Below the pieces are notes generated by a model that was not told the origin of the DNA, made no database searches, and saw only the letters and a list, made by a program, of their open reading frames with translations. A stretch of 64,000 nt of DNA from Candidatus Aalborgiella aggregata (GTDB taxonomy: Bacteria > Pseudomonadota > Gammaproteobacteria > Burkholderiales > Burkholderiaceae_C), in the NCBI GenBank assembly GCA_016705065.1, contig JADIYY010000001.1, positions 434,001 to 498,000 on the forward strand, written 5' to 3'. Below, one piece after another: positions 17,163 to 25,591 of this stretch. Position 1 is the stretch's first letter; each line of letters starts with the position of its first letter. A program made the translations under genes and the position numbers.

Positions 17163-17507
17163 CTATTTCTTGCGCGCGACTTTAGTGGCCGCACTTCTTT
17201 TTACAACAGCTTGTTTAATTGTAGGTTTTGTAACCGCAGCCTTTCTAGCCACAGGTGTTTTGGGCTTTGGTTTTGAACTATCTAACAAACTTGCAAGGTG
17301 TTTTATCTGTTCTTCAAGTGATTTGATTTGCTTGGTGTTTTGCGCAAGTGTTGCTTGAATTTTTGATAACTGCTGATCCATTGTTCCCGTATTGTTAGGT
17401 GATCTGGGATTTTGTTTTTTGCCCAGTTTATTTTGCACTGAATCTATGATTGCTGGCAATGCTGCTTCTACCGCTTTGGTGACGATTTTGATGATGGTTG
17501 CGTTCAT
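17163..17507 (-). CDS. Small protein with coiled coil and Lys/Ala-rich tail
   Basis: No family is recognised. The 114-residue product starts with a helix (MNATIIKIVTKAVEAALPAI), has a likely coiled coil at about 45-75 (MDQQLSKIQATLAQNTKQIK), and ends in a basic Lys/Ala/Pro/Val tail (KPKPKTPVARKAAV...KVARKK), like histone-H1-type or AlgP-type tails that bind DNA or polyphosphate. The ATG at 17507 has AGGA 7 nt upstream, better than an in-frame start at 17525. It is divergent from the MAPEG gene. Confidence 0.7.
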   Translation of the reverse strand: MNATIIKIVTKAVEAALPAIIDSVQNKLGKKQNPRSPNNTGTMDQQLSKIQATLAQNTKQIKSLEEQIKHLASLLDSSKPKPKTPVARKAAVTKPTIKQAVVKRSAATKVARKK

Positions 17508-17566
17508 GACAATTCCTAAGATCATTCGTTAACTATACTTGAATTCGACCCCATAGGAGAACCACT

Positions 17567-17998
17567 GTGACAATCGCCACCCAATTCATCGGCCCAGTTC
17601 TTGCATTGATTGCATGGACCTTGTTTATATTGGTTTGGATGTATGCATTGCGACTGCCTGCTATGCGCAAAGCACGCATGAAGCCAGACCCCAATGCGCC
17701 GCGCGGTGAGCAAATGTCGCAGTTACCGCCTCGTGTGCGATGGAAGTCGGACAACTACACACATCTGCTTGAGCAACCCACTTTGTTTTATGCCTTGGCT
17801 TTATCACTGGCGCTATTGGGTGTGCAAACCCAAACCAGTTTGACCTTGGCATGGGTTTATGTGATTGTGCGCATTGCCCACAGCTTGGTGCAAGTCTTGA
17901 TCAATAAAATTGAGCTGCGATTTGTGTTATTTGTAATGTCAAACATCCCTTTGCTTTGGTTGACACTGATTGCTGTCAGCGCATTCATGAAAGTGTGA
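17567..17998 (+). CDS. MAPEG-family membrane protein
   Basis: The 143-residue protein has four hydrophobic segments and the family pattern RxxHNxxE-like NYTHLLEQPTLFYALALSLALLG and the RIAHSLVQVLINKIELRFVL block (first 20: RIAHSLVQVLINKIELRFVL). MAPEG proteins include membrane glutathione transferases; bacterial members are mostly uncharacterised. The start is GTG at 17567 with AGGAG 7 nt upstream. A TATACT at 17534 may be its -10 box. The substrate is unknown. Confidence 0.85.
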   Translation: MTIATQFIGPVLALIAWTLFILVWMYALRLPAMRKARMKPDPNAPRGEQMSQLPPRVRWKSDNYTHLLEQPTLFYALALSLALLGVQTQTSLTLAWVYVIVRIAHSLVQVLINKIELRFVLFVMSNIPLLWLTLIAVSAFMKV

Positions 17999-18018
17999 CG
18001 CTTATTGTAGAAGAGTTA

Positions 18019-18085
18019 TGCTATAAATAAAATAGCACTTTAGGCAATCAATACGCCGTATACAGGCCAATTTTTCATATAAAAA
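18019..18085 (+). repeat. GCTAT-hairpin repeat, intergenic copy
   Basis: The hairpin GCTAT-AAATAAA-ATAGC is followed by TAGGCAATCAATACGCCG, a GGCC arm and TTTTTCATATAAAAA. It lies between the convergent MAPEG and EamA genes. Confidence 0.92.
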
Positions 18086-18097
18086 TACCAGAAACGA

Positions 18098-19054
18098 CTA
18101 ACCGCGCAGTTTGCGCCAAAGGGCTTGTCCTTGCATGTTGATGACCAAGCCCAATAGCACGACCACTGTGCCGATGAGTTGTAAAAGTGTGGGTTGTTCG
18201 CCCAGCAAAACCCATGCGGCTATGAGGCCGATGACGGGGACCAGCAGGGAGTAGGGCGCTACGCGGCCTGTTGGGTGGCGTTGTAGCAGACGGGTCCACA
18301 GGGTGTAGGCGAGGACGGTAGCGAGCAAGCCTAGGTACAACACGGCCAGCACGGTGCGCAGACTCAAACCATGCAACTGGCTGCTGACAACTGACCAACC
18401 GTCTTGCAGCACTGCAAAAATAAAAAACGGAATGATGGGCAACAGGCTGCTCCAAACCAAAAAGGCCAAAGGGTCATAGCCTTTTTTGTCTTTATCTTTG
18501 TTGTGCAAACTGTGAATGCTGGCCATGCGAGCCACGATGTTGGAACACGCCCACATGCTGGCGGCGCAGAGGGTGAGCATGAAACCAATCAGCGTCATTT
18601 GCCCAGCACCACTGCCGTGCGCCGATGCAATCATGGCCAGCCCAACACCCGCGCACAGCAAGCCCACGTAATGCGCCCACTGCGCGCGCTCGCCCAAAAG
18701 CCAATGCGCTAGCAAGAGCGTGACAAAGGCTTGGCTTTGCATCACCACCGATGCCATGCCCGCCGTCATGCCCAGCTGCAGCGCCATGAACAAAAAGCCA
18801 AATTGCCCCAAACCCTGCGCCACGCCATAGCCCAGCACAAAGCGCCACGGTACATTCGGGCGCTTGATGAAAAGTACAAACGGCAAACTTGCGCTCACAT
18901 AGCGCAAGCATCCCAAGAGCATGGGCGACACATCGCGCAAACCCCATTTCATCACCACAAAATTCAAGCCCCAAATGACCACCACCGCCAATGCGCTCAG
19001 CACATCAAAGCGACTGAAGTGCGACGTGTTTGGATTGGCTGAGGCAGCGTTCAT
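18098..19054 (-). CDS. EamA-family (DMT) metabolite exporter
   Basis: The 318-residue protein has about ten membrane helices in two EamA repeats (WGLNFVVMKWGLRDVSP in the first, VLAYTLWTRLLQRHPTGRVA in the second). Such drug/metabolite transporters export amino acids and related compounds from the cytoplasm. It is last in the minus-strand operon and overlaps the epimerase stop by ATGA, so it is translationally coupled. The exported compound is unknown; context suggests a small product of the upstream redox enzymes. Confidence 0.88.
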   Translation of the reverse strand: MNAASANPNTSHFSRFDVLSALAVVVIWGLNFVVMKWGLRDVSPMLLGCLRYVSASLPFVLFIKRPNVPWRFVLGYGVAQGLGQFGFLFMALQLGMTAGMASVVMQSQAFVTLLLAHWLLGERAQWAHYVGLLCAGVGLAMIASAHGSGAGQMTLIGFMLTLCAASMWACSNIVARMASIHSLHNKDKDKKGYDPLAFLVWSSLLPIIPFFIFAVLQDGWSVVSSQLHGLSLRTVLAVLYLGLLATVLAYTLWTRLLQRHPTGRVAPYSLLVPVIGLIAAWVLLGEQPTLLQLIGTVVVLLGLVINMQGQALWRKLRG

Positions 19055-20145
19055 GCTTTGTGATGCGCGCTGGGGAAAAGTACTTGAGCGGATACATCGC
19101 CACGGGTATCTGTTTGCAAAGCGGGAGCACCTGAAATGGCTACCGGGCGTTTTTGTGATTGATTTTCACGTGCCTGCACAAACGCGGTAAAAGCTTGCAA
19201 ACTGGATTTTCGCGGTACATAGCCAAATACAGATTTCAAAGCGTGGTTGTCAAGCACCGGTCGGTAACGCAAAAAGTCCAACTGCTCAGGCCCGTAGCGG
19301 GTGAGCTGTGTCCACTTGCCAATGGTCAAAATGGATTTCAACAAGCCTGCAGGCAAAGCACGCGTGCGCTTGCCCAGCAAGCGGGCAATTTCGGGCAATG
19401 TCAGTGCGCCATCGCCTGCCAAGTTGTAATTGCCGGCTGGACCCAAACCCAGTAAGGCATGGCGCATGGCGCCAGCAACGTCTTCGTTCCAAATGAACAC
19501 AAACGGGCTTTCACTGCCTTGGATGGCCAAGAGCTTGGGTTTTTCAAAGAGGGCAGTGATTTGGTTGTCCACTTGCTCACCCAAAATCGTGCCAATGCGA
19601 AACACGGTTTGCAAGAGTTGCCCATGTTGCTCGCGGAAGTCGGCCAACATTTCTTCGACTAAGCGTTTGTGGTCGGCATAGGCAAAAATGGGGTTGCCAC
19701 GCAGGGCATCGGTCTCCACCAGCCAGGCGGGGTTGTCCGCATGGTATCCATAGGCTGCACCACTGGACGATATCAACACAAGGCGCACACCGGCGGCTAC
19801 GCAGGCGTCCAGCACATTGCGTGTGCCATTCACATCCACATCGTATTCAAATGCGCGGTCGCTGCCTTTTGGTGGTGTGACAATGCTGGCTAAATGCACC
19901 ACGGTGTCAATGCGCTTGTCCAGCAGCACATCCACTAATCCTACATCACGCACATCCAGCCGCACATAGTCGGTTGAACCCACAGCACTGGCATCTTGAA
20001 TATCGCTGCCTAAGAGTAAATCAAAAGTATCGTGCTGCAAGGCGGTCAGCAAACTGCGCCCTAAAAAGCCGTTTGCACCGGTGATAAATACACGCCGCGC
20101 TGGTGTCGGCATACCGATTGGCACACTTGCTGGAAGTTGTTGCAT
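19051..20145 (-). CDS. NAD-dependent epimerase/dehydratase (extended SDR)
   Basis: The Rossmann nucleotide motif FITGANGFLGRSLL is at residues 20-33, and the catalytic Tyr and Lys are in FAYADHKRLVEEML with Ser in LISSSGAAYG before it. The length (364) includes a C-terminal extension (NQSQKRPVAISGAPALQTD) beyond the usual fold. It resembles sugar-acid or sugar-nucleotide dehydrogenases, but the substrate cannot be named. It is coupled to the EamA gene by a 4-bp overlap and follows the BASS gene by 15 bp. Confidence 0.85.
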   Translation of the reverse strand: MQQLPASVPIGMPTPARRVFITGANGFLGRSLLTALQHDTFDLLLGSDIQDASAVGSTDYVRLDVRDVGLVDVLLDKRIDTVVHLASIVTPPKGSDRAFEYDVDVNGTRNVLDACVAAGVRLVLISSSGAAYGYHADNPAWLVETDALRGNPIFAYADHKRLVEEMLADFREQHGQLLQTVFRIGTILGEQVDNQITALFEKPKLLAIQGSESPFVFIWNEDVAGAMRHALLGLGPAGNYNLAGDGALTLPEIARLLGKRTRALPAGLLKSILTIGKWTQLTRYGPEQLDFLRYRPVLDNHALKSVFGYVPRKSSLQAFTAFVQARENQSQKRPVAISGAPALQTDTRGDVSAQVLFPSAHHKA

Positions 20146-20160
20146 GTTAATGACGATGGT

Positions 20161-21105
20161 TTATGCCGCTGTTTCCACGTTATCAGGCACCACAGGTGGG
20201 TTGCGTCCCCACAGGGTTGCCAGTGCCAAGCCAGCCACAATGTCCCACCAGCCCCACACGCCCGCCACAATTGCCATGCCACCGAGTCCGCCAAAAAAAG
20301 TAAAAATCAGTACCAAACCCAGACCTGCGTTGCGAATACCCACCTCGATGCTCATGGCGCGGCGGTCGTAGTCGGACAGTTTAAAAAGCCGCGCGCAGAC
20401 ATAGCCCGTACCAAAAGCCAAGGCATCATGTATTGCCACCGCCAAAATCACGACGCCGGTGTAGGTGATGAAATATTTCCAATTGCCGGCGATGGCGGCA
20501 ATGATGAAGATGCCCAAAGTCACAAAGCTGATGGTGCCTATGGGTTTTTTAAAGCGTGCAGTGAACGCGGGCCAGCGCTGTGCCACCCAAATGCCCAATA
20601 CAAAAGGCACACCAATGATTGCCACGATGTGAATCAGCATCTCTACCGGGTTGATGGAAATGCTTTTGAACAAAGCACCCGCAGTCGGGTGCATGCCCGC
20701 CCACAAAGCGAAATTAAGTGGCATTAAAAAGATGGACAAGGCGTTGGACACCGCCGTCATGGACACACTCAGCGCCACATTGCCTTTGGCGCGGTGCGTC
20801 AAAATATTGCTCACATTGCCAGGTGGGCAACAGGCTACCAATATCATGCCCAGTGCTATGCTGGGTCGTACATCCAGCACCAAAGTGAGCGCAAAGGTGA
20901 TGGCGGGCAAAATTACAAACTGCGCCAATATGGCACAGGCAAACGCCACCGGCATTTTGAAAACGCGCATGAAATCCGCTTTGCGCGTGTCCAGCGCCAC
21001 ACCAAACATCAAAAACGCCAGCACCACGTTCAGCAGCATCAAACTCGCTGGGTTGAAGTTCAGTCGCACGGTGTCCATCACGTCCATAGGGTTAATGGTG
21101 TTCAT
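20161..21105 (-). CDS. Bile acid:sodium symporter (BASS) family transporter
   Basis: The 314-residue protein has nine to ten membrane helices with the family motifs ACCPPGNVSNILTHRAKGN and SIEVGIRNAGLGLVLI, which line the sodium and substrate sites. BASS members move organic anions such as bile acids, 2-keto acids or pantoate with sodium. The start overlaps the flavin monooxygenase stop as ATGA, showing coupling. It may take up the substrate handled by the operon's redox enzymes. Confidence 0.9.
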   Translation of the reverse strand: MNTINPMDVMDTVRLNFNPASLMLLNVVLAFLMFGVALDTRKADFMRVFKMPVAFACAILAQFVILPAITFALTLVLDVRPSIALGMILVACCPPGNVSNILTHRAKGNVALSVSMTAVSNALSIFLMPLNFALWAGMHPTAGALFKSISINPVEMLIHIVAIIGVPFVLGIWVAQRWPAFTARFKKPIGTISFVTLGIFIIAAIAGNWKYFITYTGVVILAVAIHDALAFGTGYVCARLFKLSDYDRRAMSIEVGIRNAGLGLVLIFTFFGGLGGMAIVAGVWGWWDIVAGLALATLWGRNPPVVPDNVETAA

Positions 21106-22436
21106 GCTTTATCTCCTGTGAATTGCGCAATCATCTCGCGCACTTTGCTGCGGTAGGCATCTTTGTTGACATAGTAGGCCATGCGTGCCAGTTTCAAATA
21201 CTTATAGCCACCCGATAAATCTGGCCGGGGCCCGGCTTTGGTTTCAAGGAATTGTTGGGCTTGCGCTTGTTGTTTGGCATCAGTCGAGTCCAGTGCTGCC
21301 AAATAACGTGCCACCAAATCACCTTGCTCGTAACGACCTTGCCAGCCAATACCGCTGGCTTCAATCATGCCCAGCACGCAGAGGCGTTTGTAGGCAGGTG
21401 CGAACATGTTCATGTACAAATCAGGCGCATCGCCTTGCCAGTTGAGAAGCTTGTGGTCGATAAAAGGGTAGTGCAACACGTAGCCCGTTGCTAAGAGCAC
21501 CATGTCATAGTCAGCACGGCTGCCATCGACAAAATGCACGGTGTTGCCGTCAAAGCGTTTCACATCCGCGCGCACGTGAATGTCGCCATGGCCTAGGTGG
21601 TACAAAATCAGCGAGTTCACAATAGGGTGCGATTCGTACATTTTGTATTCGGGTTTGGGAAATCCAAAGCGCACGGGGTCGCCTGTGAACCACTTCAGTA
21701 CCAAGCTGTCGGCACGTTGTTTCAGCCACGGTGACAAAGGTTTTTTGCCACCCAAGGTATCAGCAGGTTTACCAAATATGTACTTGGGTACAAAGTAATA
21801 GCCGCGCCGCACCGAAATATCGATGCTGTCGGCATAGTGCACGGCATCCACTGCAATGTCGCATCCCGAATTGCCGGCTCCAACAAGTAGCACGCGCTTG
21901 CCCGCAAACTGTTTGGCGCTTTTGTAGCCACTGGTGTGCAGCAATTCGCCAGTGAATGTGCCTTCAAATTTTGGGCGATTGGGCTCTGCCAGCGTGCCAT
22001 TGGCAATGATCACGCCTTTGAAGGTTTCTACCACCTCAGCTTGCCCTTCGGTTTGCGAGGTGACGCGCCACAGAGTGTCTGGGTTATGCGCGTCGATGGG
22101 TTCCACACGCAGCACGCGGGTGGTAAAGCGGTAGTGTGTTTTTAAGTCAAAATGATTCGAAAAATCTTGAAAGTAGCCCAATAATTCTTTGTGGCTGGGG
22201 TAGTCTGCCACATGGTCGGCCATGGGAAATTCGGCAAACTCGGTCATGCGCTTGCTGGAAATCAAATGCGCTGATTCGTACACGGTCGAGCGCGGATTGT
22301 TGATGTTCCACAGCCCACCCACATCGCTGTAGGCTTCAAAGCCGACAAAGGACAAACCTTGTTTTTGCAGTGTTCTGCAGGCTGCCAACCCGGTTGGGCC
22401 ACCACCAATCACGGCGTAGTGTGTTTCAGTTTGCAT
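21102..22436 (-). CDS. Flavin-containing monooxygenase (class B)
   Basis: The FAD motif GGGPTGLAACRTL is at residues 10-22, the FMO/BVMO fingerprint is visible as FTGELLHTSGY, and the NADPH motif VGAGNSGCDIAVD follows. Such enzymes insert one oxygen atom into amines, sulfides or ketones. I start at the ATG at 22436, which has AAGGAG 9 nt upstream; an open frame extends further but has no family sequence. Length is 444 residues. It is the second gene of the SDR-FMO-BASS-epimerase-EamA operon. The substrate is unknown. Confidence 0.9.
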   Translation of the reverse strand: MQTETHYAVIGGGPTGLAACRTLQKQGLSFVGFEAYSDVGGLWNINNPRSTVYESAHLISSKRMTEFAEFPMADHVADYPSHKELLGYFQDFSNHFDLKTHYRFTTRVLRVEPIDAHNPDTLWRVTSQTEGQAEVVETFKGVIIANGTLAEPNRPKFEGTFTGELLHTSGYKSAKQFAGKRVLLVGAGNSGCDIAVDAVHYADSIDISVRRGYYFVPKYIFGKPADTLGGKKPLSPWLKQRADSLVLKWFTGDPVRFGFPKPEYKMYESHPIVNSLILYHLGHGDIHVRADVKRFDGNTVHFVDGSRADYDMVLLATGYVLHYPFIDHKLLNWQGDAPDLYMNMFAPAYKRLCVLGMIEASGIGWQGRYEQGDLVARYLAALDSTDAKQQAQAQQFLETKAGPRPDLSGGYKYLKLARMAYYVNKDAYRSKVREMIAQFTGDKA

Positions 22437-22479
22437 GGGTGGTGTCTCCTTCATCATCTTTTTGTTATGGCAAGTCGTT

Positions 22480-23304
22480 TTAGTTTTGGATTTTGTTTTG
22501 ATTTTCTCTGGGCTTGCGCGGTTGGCCACGCAACAAGTGGTCAAACCATGAATCCGGCAACAAAGATAGCGCACGTTGCAGCCAGCCAATGTGCGGTGGC
22601 AGCACAATTTTTTCAGTACCACCCTGCACTTTGGCTAACAGTATTCTTGCGGCAGTTTCCGCATCCATCAAACCTGGCATGGCAAAGGTGTTGGCTGCTG
22701 TCATGGCGGTGCGCAGGTAGCCTGGGCTCACGGTGTGCACGCGCACAGGCGTACCACGCAACTCGGCGCGCAAGGCTTGCAAATAAGCAATCAGCCCCGC
22801 TTTGCTGGCGCAATACGCGCCATTGCCAGGCATGCCGCGCCAGCCTGCGATACTGGCAATGCCGACCACGCTTTTGTGTGTACCAGTAGCGCGACCATGG
22901 TCCAGCATGGCTTGCAAAAATGGTTGAATGGTGTGCACCACGCCGCGCAGGTTGATGTCTAGCATTCGCTGCATCACTTCCATGTCTTCGGCATACAAGG
23001 TGTCAAAGCCACCTGCAATGCCGGCATTGGCAATCACCAATTCGGGTGCGCCGTGTTGCGCCATCCACGCTTGTGCCACGCTTTTTAGTGATAGGGCATC
23101 GCGCACATCGGCGTCAAAGCATGTCGCCAAGTCAGTATGTTGTGCGCGTAGGGATTCTGTCTTTGCACGGTTGGCAGCGATGTCCAGCAATGCCACTTTG
23201 CAACCGCTGTCCAACAATTGCTGTGCCAAAGCTGACCCCAAGCCGCCACCAGCACCAGTGATCACTGCGCTTTTGAAATGGGGCGAGGTTTTTATATCGG
23301 ACAT
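22480..23304 (-). CDS. Short-chain dehydrogenase/reductase
   Basis: The classical SDR motifs are present: TGAGGGLGSALA near residue 15, the NAG-type IANAGIAG, serine in GIASIAGW and the catalytic YCASK. I start at ATG 23304 (MSDIKTSPHFKSAV). The C-terminal LLPDSWFDHLLRGQPRKP tail is like that of membrane-associated acetoin/steroid-type SDRs. It is the first gene of the minus-strand operon and probably interconverts an alcohol and the ketone used by the monooxygenase; this coupling is an inference. Confidence 0.88.
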   Translation of the reverse strand: MSDIKTSPHFKSAVITGAGGGLGSALAQQLLDSGCKVALLDIAANRAKTESLRAQHTDLATCFDADVRDALSLKSVAQAWMAQHGAPELVIANAGIAGGFDTLYAEDMEVMQRMLDINLRGVVHTIQPFLQAMLDHGRATGTHKSVVGIASIAGWRGMPGNGAYCASKAGLIAYLQALRAELRGTPVRVHTVSPGYLRTAMTAANTFAMPGLMDAETAARILLAKVQGGTEKIVLPPHIGWLQRALSLLPDSWFDHLLRGQPRKPRENQNKIQN

Positions 23305-23495
23305 GTTGAAATATGATGTGCAAGCAGCTTTATGCTGGCACGCGACTACTTTAACCCACAATGCTGTATTGACATCTCATTTGTCGAGCCAACTCTGCCC
23401 GTACTTTCCCTAATCTTTCAAAGCTATGCGAATGTTTTGAAACTGACTTCGATTGGTATGATTCAATCTTGGTAACAAATATAAAAGGAGATCCC

Positions 23496-23909
23496 ATGTT
23501 CAAGCGCATTGACCACATTGAGTTGTTGACCGCACAACCAGAACGCACGATCAATTTCTATACAGGCGCGCTTGGCTTTCATGAACGCGAGCGCAAACGC
23601 ATTGCCGATACACCGCTGGGCCCGCTTGACTTGATTTATCTCGAACTGGGTGGCACTACGGTGGAAGTGATGTGTTATCCCGAAGCCAAGGAAATCTCTG
23701 CACGCAGTACAGAGCTGCACCTAGGTTGGCAATGTCTCGCACTTGAAGTGAACAATATGGATGCTGCGTTGGCAGCGTTAAGTCAACACGGTGTATCTGC
23801 TACTTGGGGACCATTCATGAGACCAGACTATGCTCGCGCCGAAATCCGCGACCCTGACGGTAACCCAATTGAGCTGCGCCAGTGGTTTTCAGCTGCCACA
23901 ATCAATTAG
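23496..23909 (+). CDS. VOC/glyoxalase-fold protein
   Basis: The 137-residue protein is a single vicinal-oxygen-chelate domain (FKRIDHIELLTAQPERTINF near the start, LHLGWQCLALEVNNMD, IRDPDGNPIELRQWF near the end). The metal-site pattern His-Glu-His-Glu is plausible. Members include glyoxalase I, dioxygenases and epimerases, so no reaction can be assigned. AAGGAG precedes the ATG at 23496. It is divergent from the SDR operon and might act on related metabolites. Confidence 0.85.
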   Translation: MFKRIDHIELLTAQPERTINFYTGALGFHERERKRIADTPLGPLDLIYLELGGTTVEVMCYPEAKEISARSTELHLGWQCLALEVNNMDAALAALSQHGVSATWGPFMRPDYARAEIRDPDGNPIELRQWFSAATIN

Positions 23910-23924
23910 GCTAAATGTCAGGAA

Positions 23925-23990
23925 TGCTATAAATATAATAGCAAGCTAGGAAATCAATACAGCGTCTAGAGGCCAATTTTTCTTATAAAA
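23925..23990 (+). repeat. GCTAT-hairpin repeat overlapping the nadR-like stop codon
   Basis: The hairpin GCTAT-AAATATA-ATAGC is followed by CTAGGAAATCAATACAGCG and TTCTTATAAAA. The minus-strand gene that ends at 23983 takes its last codons and its TAA from the TTATAA tail of this copy. Confidence 0.9.
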
Positions 23991-24612
23991 GTCGCGTAAA
24001 CAAGCGGTGTTCGCAGTTGGGGTCAGAGCAGCGCTCGCATTGCCAGTTTTTGAGTTGGGTTGGGCCAGATTCTAGGATGTCATCGTTAGGTGTACTGACA
24101 TTGACTCCTAAGCAACGCAGTGCGTTGTGCAAGCGTGCCTTGCCACTACCGTACACCACTTGGTAGGGGATGTTGGCTAGGGTCAAGGCTTGGCGAATCA
24201 GCGCATCAACGGGTTCACGCACATGTGCGCCGTCGCGTTGCAATCCATCAGCCACCCAAGGCATGTCCAAACCCATCAACAAGGTGAAATCGTAGCTGCG
24301 CTGGTGCGCGATGGCCATGTCATACAGGCTAATGTCATTAAATATAAGGTCGCTGTACACGGCGACCATCAGCGGGGTGGTGTCGGCAATTAAATGGTCG
24401 CAAGTCGGTGCGGAAGCTACACGATATTGTTGTTCGGTGGCAATGGCCAATTGTTCGTGTTGCAGGGGAGTGCGCTGATGCTGGTCGCACCATTCACGTA
24501 GGTACTCATGAACGTGCCTGACGGATTGTCCTTGCGTTTGAAAATATTGCGTCAGTTGCTGACCCAGCGCAGATTTGCCAGTGCTTTCTGCGCCTAAGAG
24601 TGCAATTTTCAT
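23983..24612 (-). CDS. NadR-like nicotinamide riboside kinase with C-terminal Cys/His motif
   Basis: The P-loop GAESTGKSALG at the N-terminus and the DTTPLMVAVYSD and RSYDFTLLMGLDMPW segments match the ribosylnicotinamide kinase domain of NadR, which makes NMN from nicotinamide riboside with ATP. The adenylyltransferase and repressor domains of E. coli NadR are absent. The C-terminus carries CERCSDPNCEH, a Cys-x2-Cys-x4-Cys-x-His cluster that may bind zinc. It follows pnuC by 23 bp, which supports a role in NAD salvage. The start is ATG 24612; no ribosome site is evident. Confidence 0.85.
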   Translation of the reverse strand: MKIALLGAESTGKSALGQQLTQYFQTQGQSVRHVHEYLREWCDQHQRTPLQHEQLAIATEQQYRVASAPTCDHLIADTTPLMVAVYSDLIFNDISLYDMAIAHQRSYDFTLLMGLDMPWVADGLQRDGAHVREPVDALIRQALTLANIPYQVVYGSGKARLHNALRCLGVNVSTPNDDILESGPTQLKNWQCERCSDPNCEHRLFTRLL

Positions 24613-24635
24613 GGGGTGACTAAACAATTGAGCAA

Positions 24636-25271
24636 TTATTGTTTGGACTCAAGCAGTACTTTGCGCCAAGCTTGACAGCCCATGACAGCCATCACGGCAA
24701 ACACCGCATACAAGCCCACCGTTAACCACAAGCCTTTGTAGGCAAACAATGCCATGCTGACGATGTTGACGATGACCCACGTTGGCCAATTTTCAATGTA
24801 TTTACGGCCTAATAAAAATGTGGCGACCAAGCTTAATGCGGTTGGGAATGCATCCCACCATGGCACATCACTAGCGGTGTAGTTGCGCAAAAATAAACCG
24901 ATGGCCAGCCACAATGCGGCGCTAATAGCTATTGATTTGATAGCGTTGCCAAATTTCAAAGTTTGTACAGTGAGGTCTTGACCGTTTTCGTTAACACCCC
25001 GCAACCATTGCCACCATCCCCATAAGGCCATAGCGGCAAAAAAGATTTGTAATGAGGCTTCTGCAAAGAGTTTGAAATCCCAAAATACAAAAAAGTACAG
25101 CACAGAACTGACAAAGGCCAAGGGCCATGCCCAATGGATTTGTTTGATGTTGCACACCACCATGGCAATGCCCAAAACCGCACCTAGTAATTCAGCCCAA
25201 CTCGCTGGGTAGCTCCCTACAGTGATGGCGGGGCTGTTGAGCAAAGCCAGAATGTCAGAAAAAGTTTGCAC
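24636..25271 (-). CDS. pnuC: PnuC-type nicotinamide riboside transporter
   Basis: PnuC proteins are membrane facilitators for nicotinamide riboside, trapped inside by kinase action. The product has about seven helices and the family motifs WPLAFVSSVLYFFVFWDFKL and WGWWQWLRG, and ends with LFAYKGLWLTVGLYAVF. The GTG at 25271, 5 nt behind the ftsB stop, is the likely start; an in-frame start at 25304 would overlap ftsB. It is paired with the NadR-like kinase. A lone GCTAT-N7-ATAGC hairpin lies in frame at 24928-24944. Confidence 0.88.
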   Translation of the reverse strand: MQTFSDILALLNSPAITVGSYPASWAELLGAVLGIAMVVCNIKQIHWAWPLAFVSSVLYFFVFWDFKLFAEASLQIFFAAMALWGWWQWLRGVNENGQDLTVQTLKFGNAIKSIAISAALWLAIGLFLRNYTASDVPWWDAFPTALSLVATFLLGRKYIENWPTWVIVNIVSMALFAYKGLWLTVGLYAVFAVMAVMGCQAWRKVLLESKQ

Positions 25272-25275
25272 AAAA

Positions 25276-25563
25276 TTATTTGGCAATTTGCACGTAGATC
25301 TCACCCGGCTTGATCATGCCCAGTTCCATGCGCGCTTTTTCTTCAACCATCTCTAGCCTGCCCGTAGGGTCTTTCAGGTCATCGACTTCGGCTTTGAGCT
25401 GTTCATTTTCAGCTTTCAAGCGCTCTGCATTTTTATTGATGCCATTGAGCTTCTGCTGCATTTGTGCGTTGTCGCGCAGGCTGCCGCGTCCAAACCAAAG
25501 CTGCCCTTGAAATGTCAAGAGCAATGCCAAGAGGAGGAAGAAGACGATGCGGCTAGGCTTCAA
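25276..25563 (-). CDS. ftsB: Cell division protein FtsB
   Basis: FtsB is a small bitopic membrane protein that joins FtsL and FtsQ in the divisome. The 95-residue product has one N-terminal membrane helix (IVFFLLLALLLTFQGQLWFG), a coiled coil (NKNAERLKAENEQLKAEVDD) and the conserved EEKARMELGMIKPGE motif. It lies 28 bp behind eno, the standard eno-ftsB order in proteobacteria. Confidence 0.94.
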   Translation of the reverse strand: MKPSRIVFFLLLALLLTFQGQLWFGRGSLRDNAQMQQKLNGINKNAERLKAENEQLKAEVDDLKDPTGRLEMVEEKARMELGMIKPGEIYVQIAK

Positions 25564-25591
25564 TGATGCCCTTTCTATTGCTATCAGCTAA

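Noticed and set aside
22437..22622. N-terminal extension of the flavin monooxygenase
   Set aside because: It is Cys/Lys-rich, not family-like, and the ATG at 22436 has a good ribosome site.
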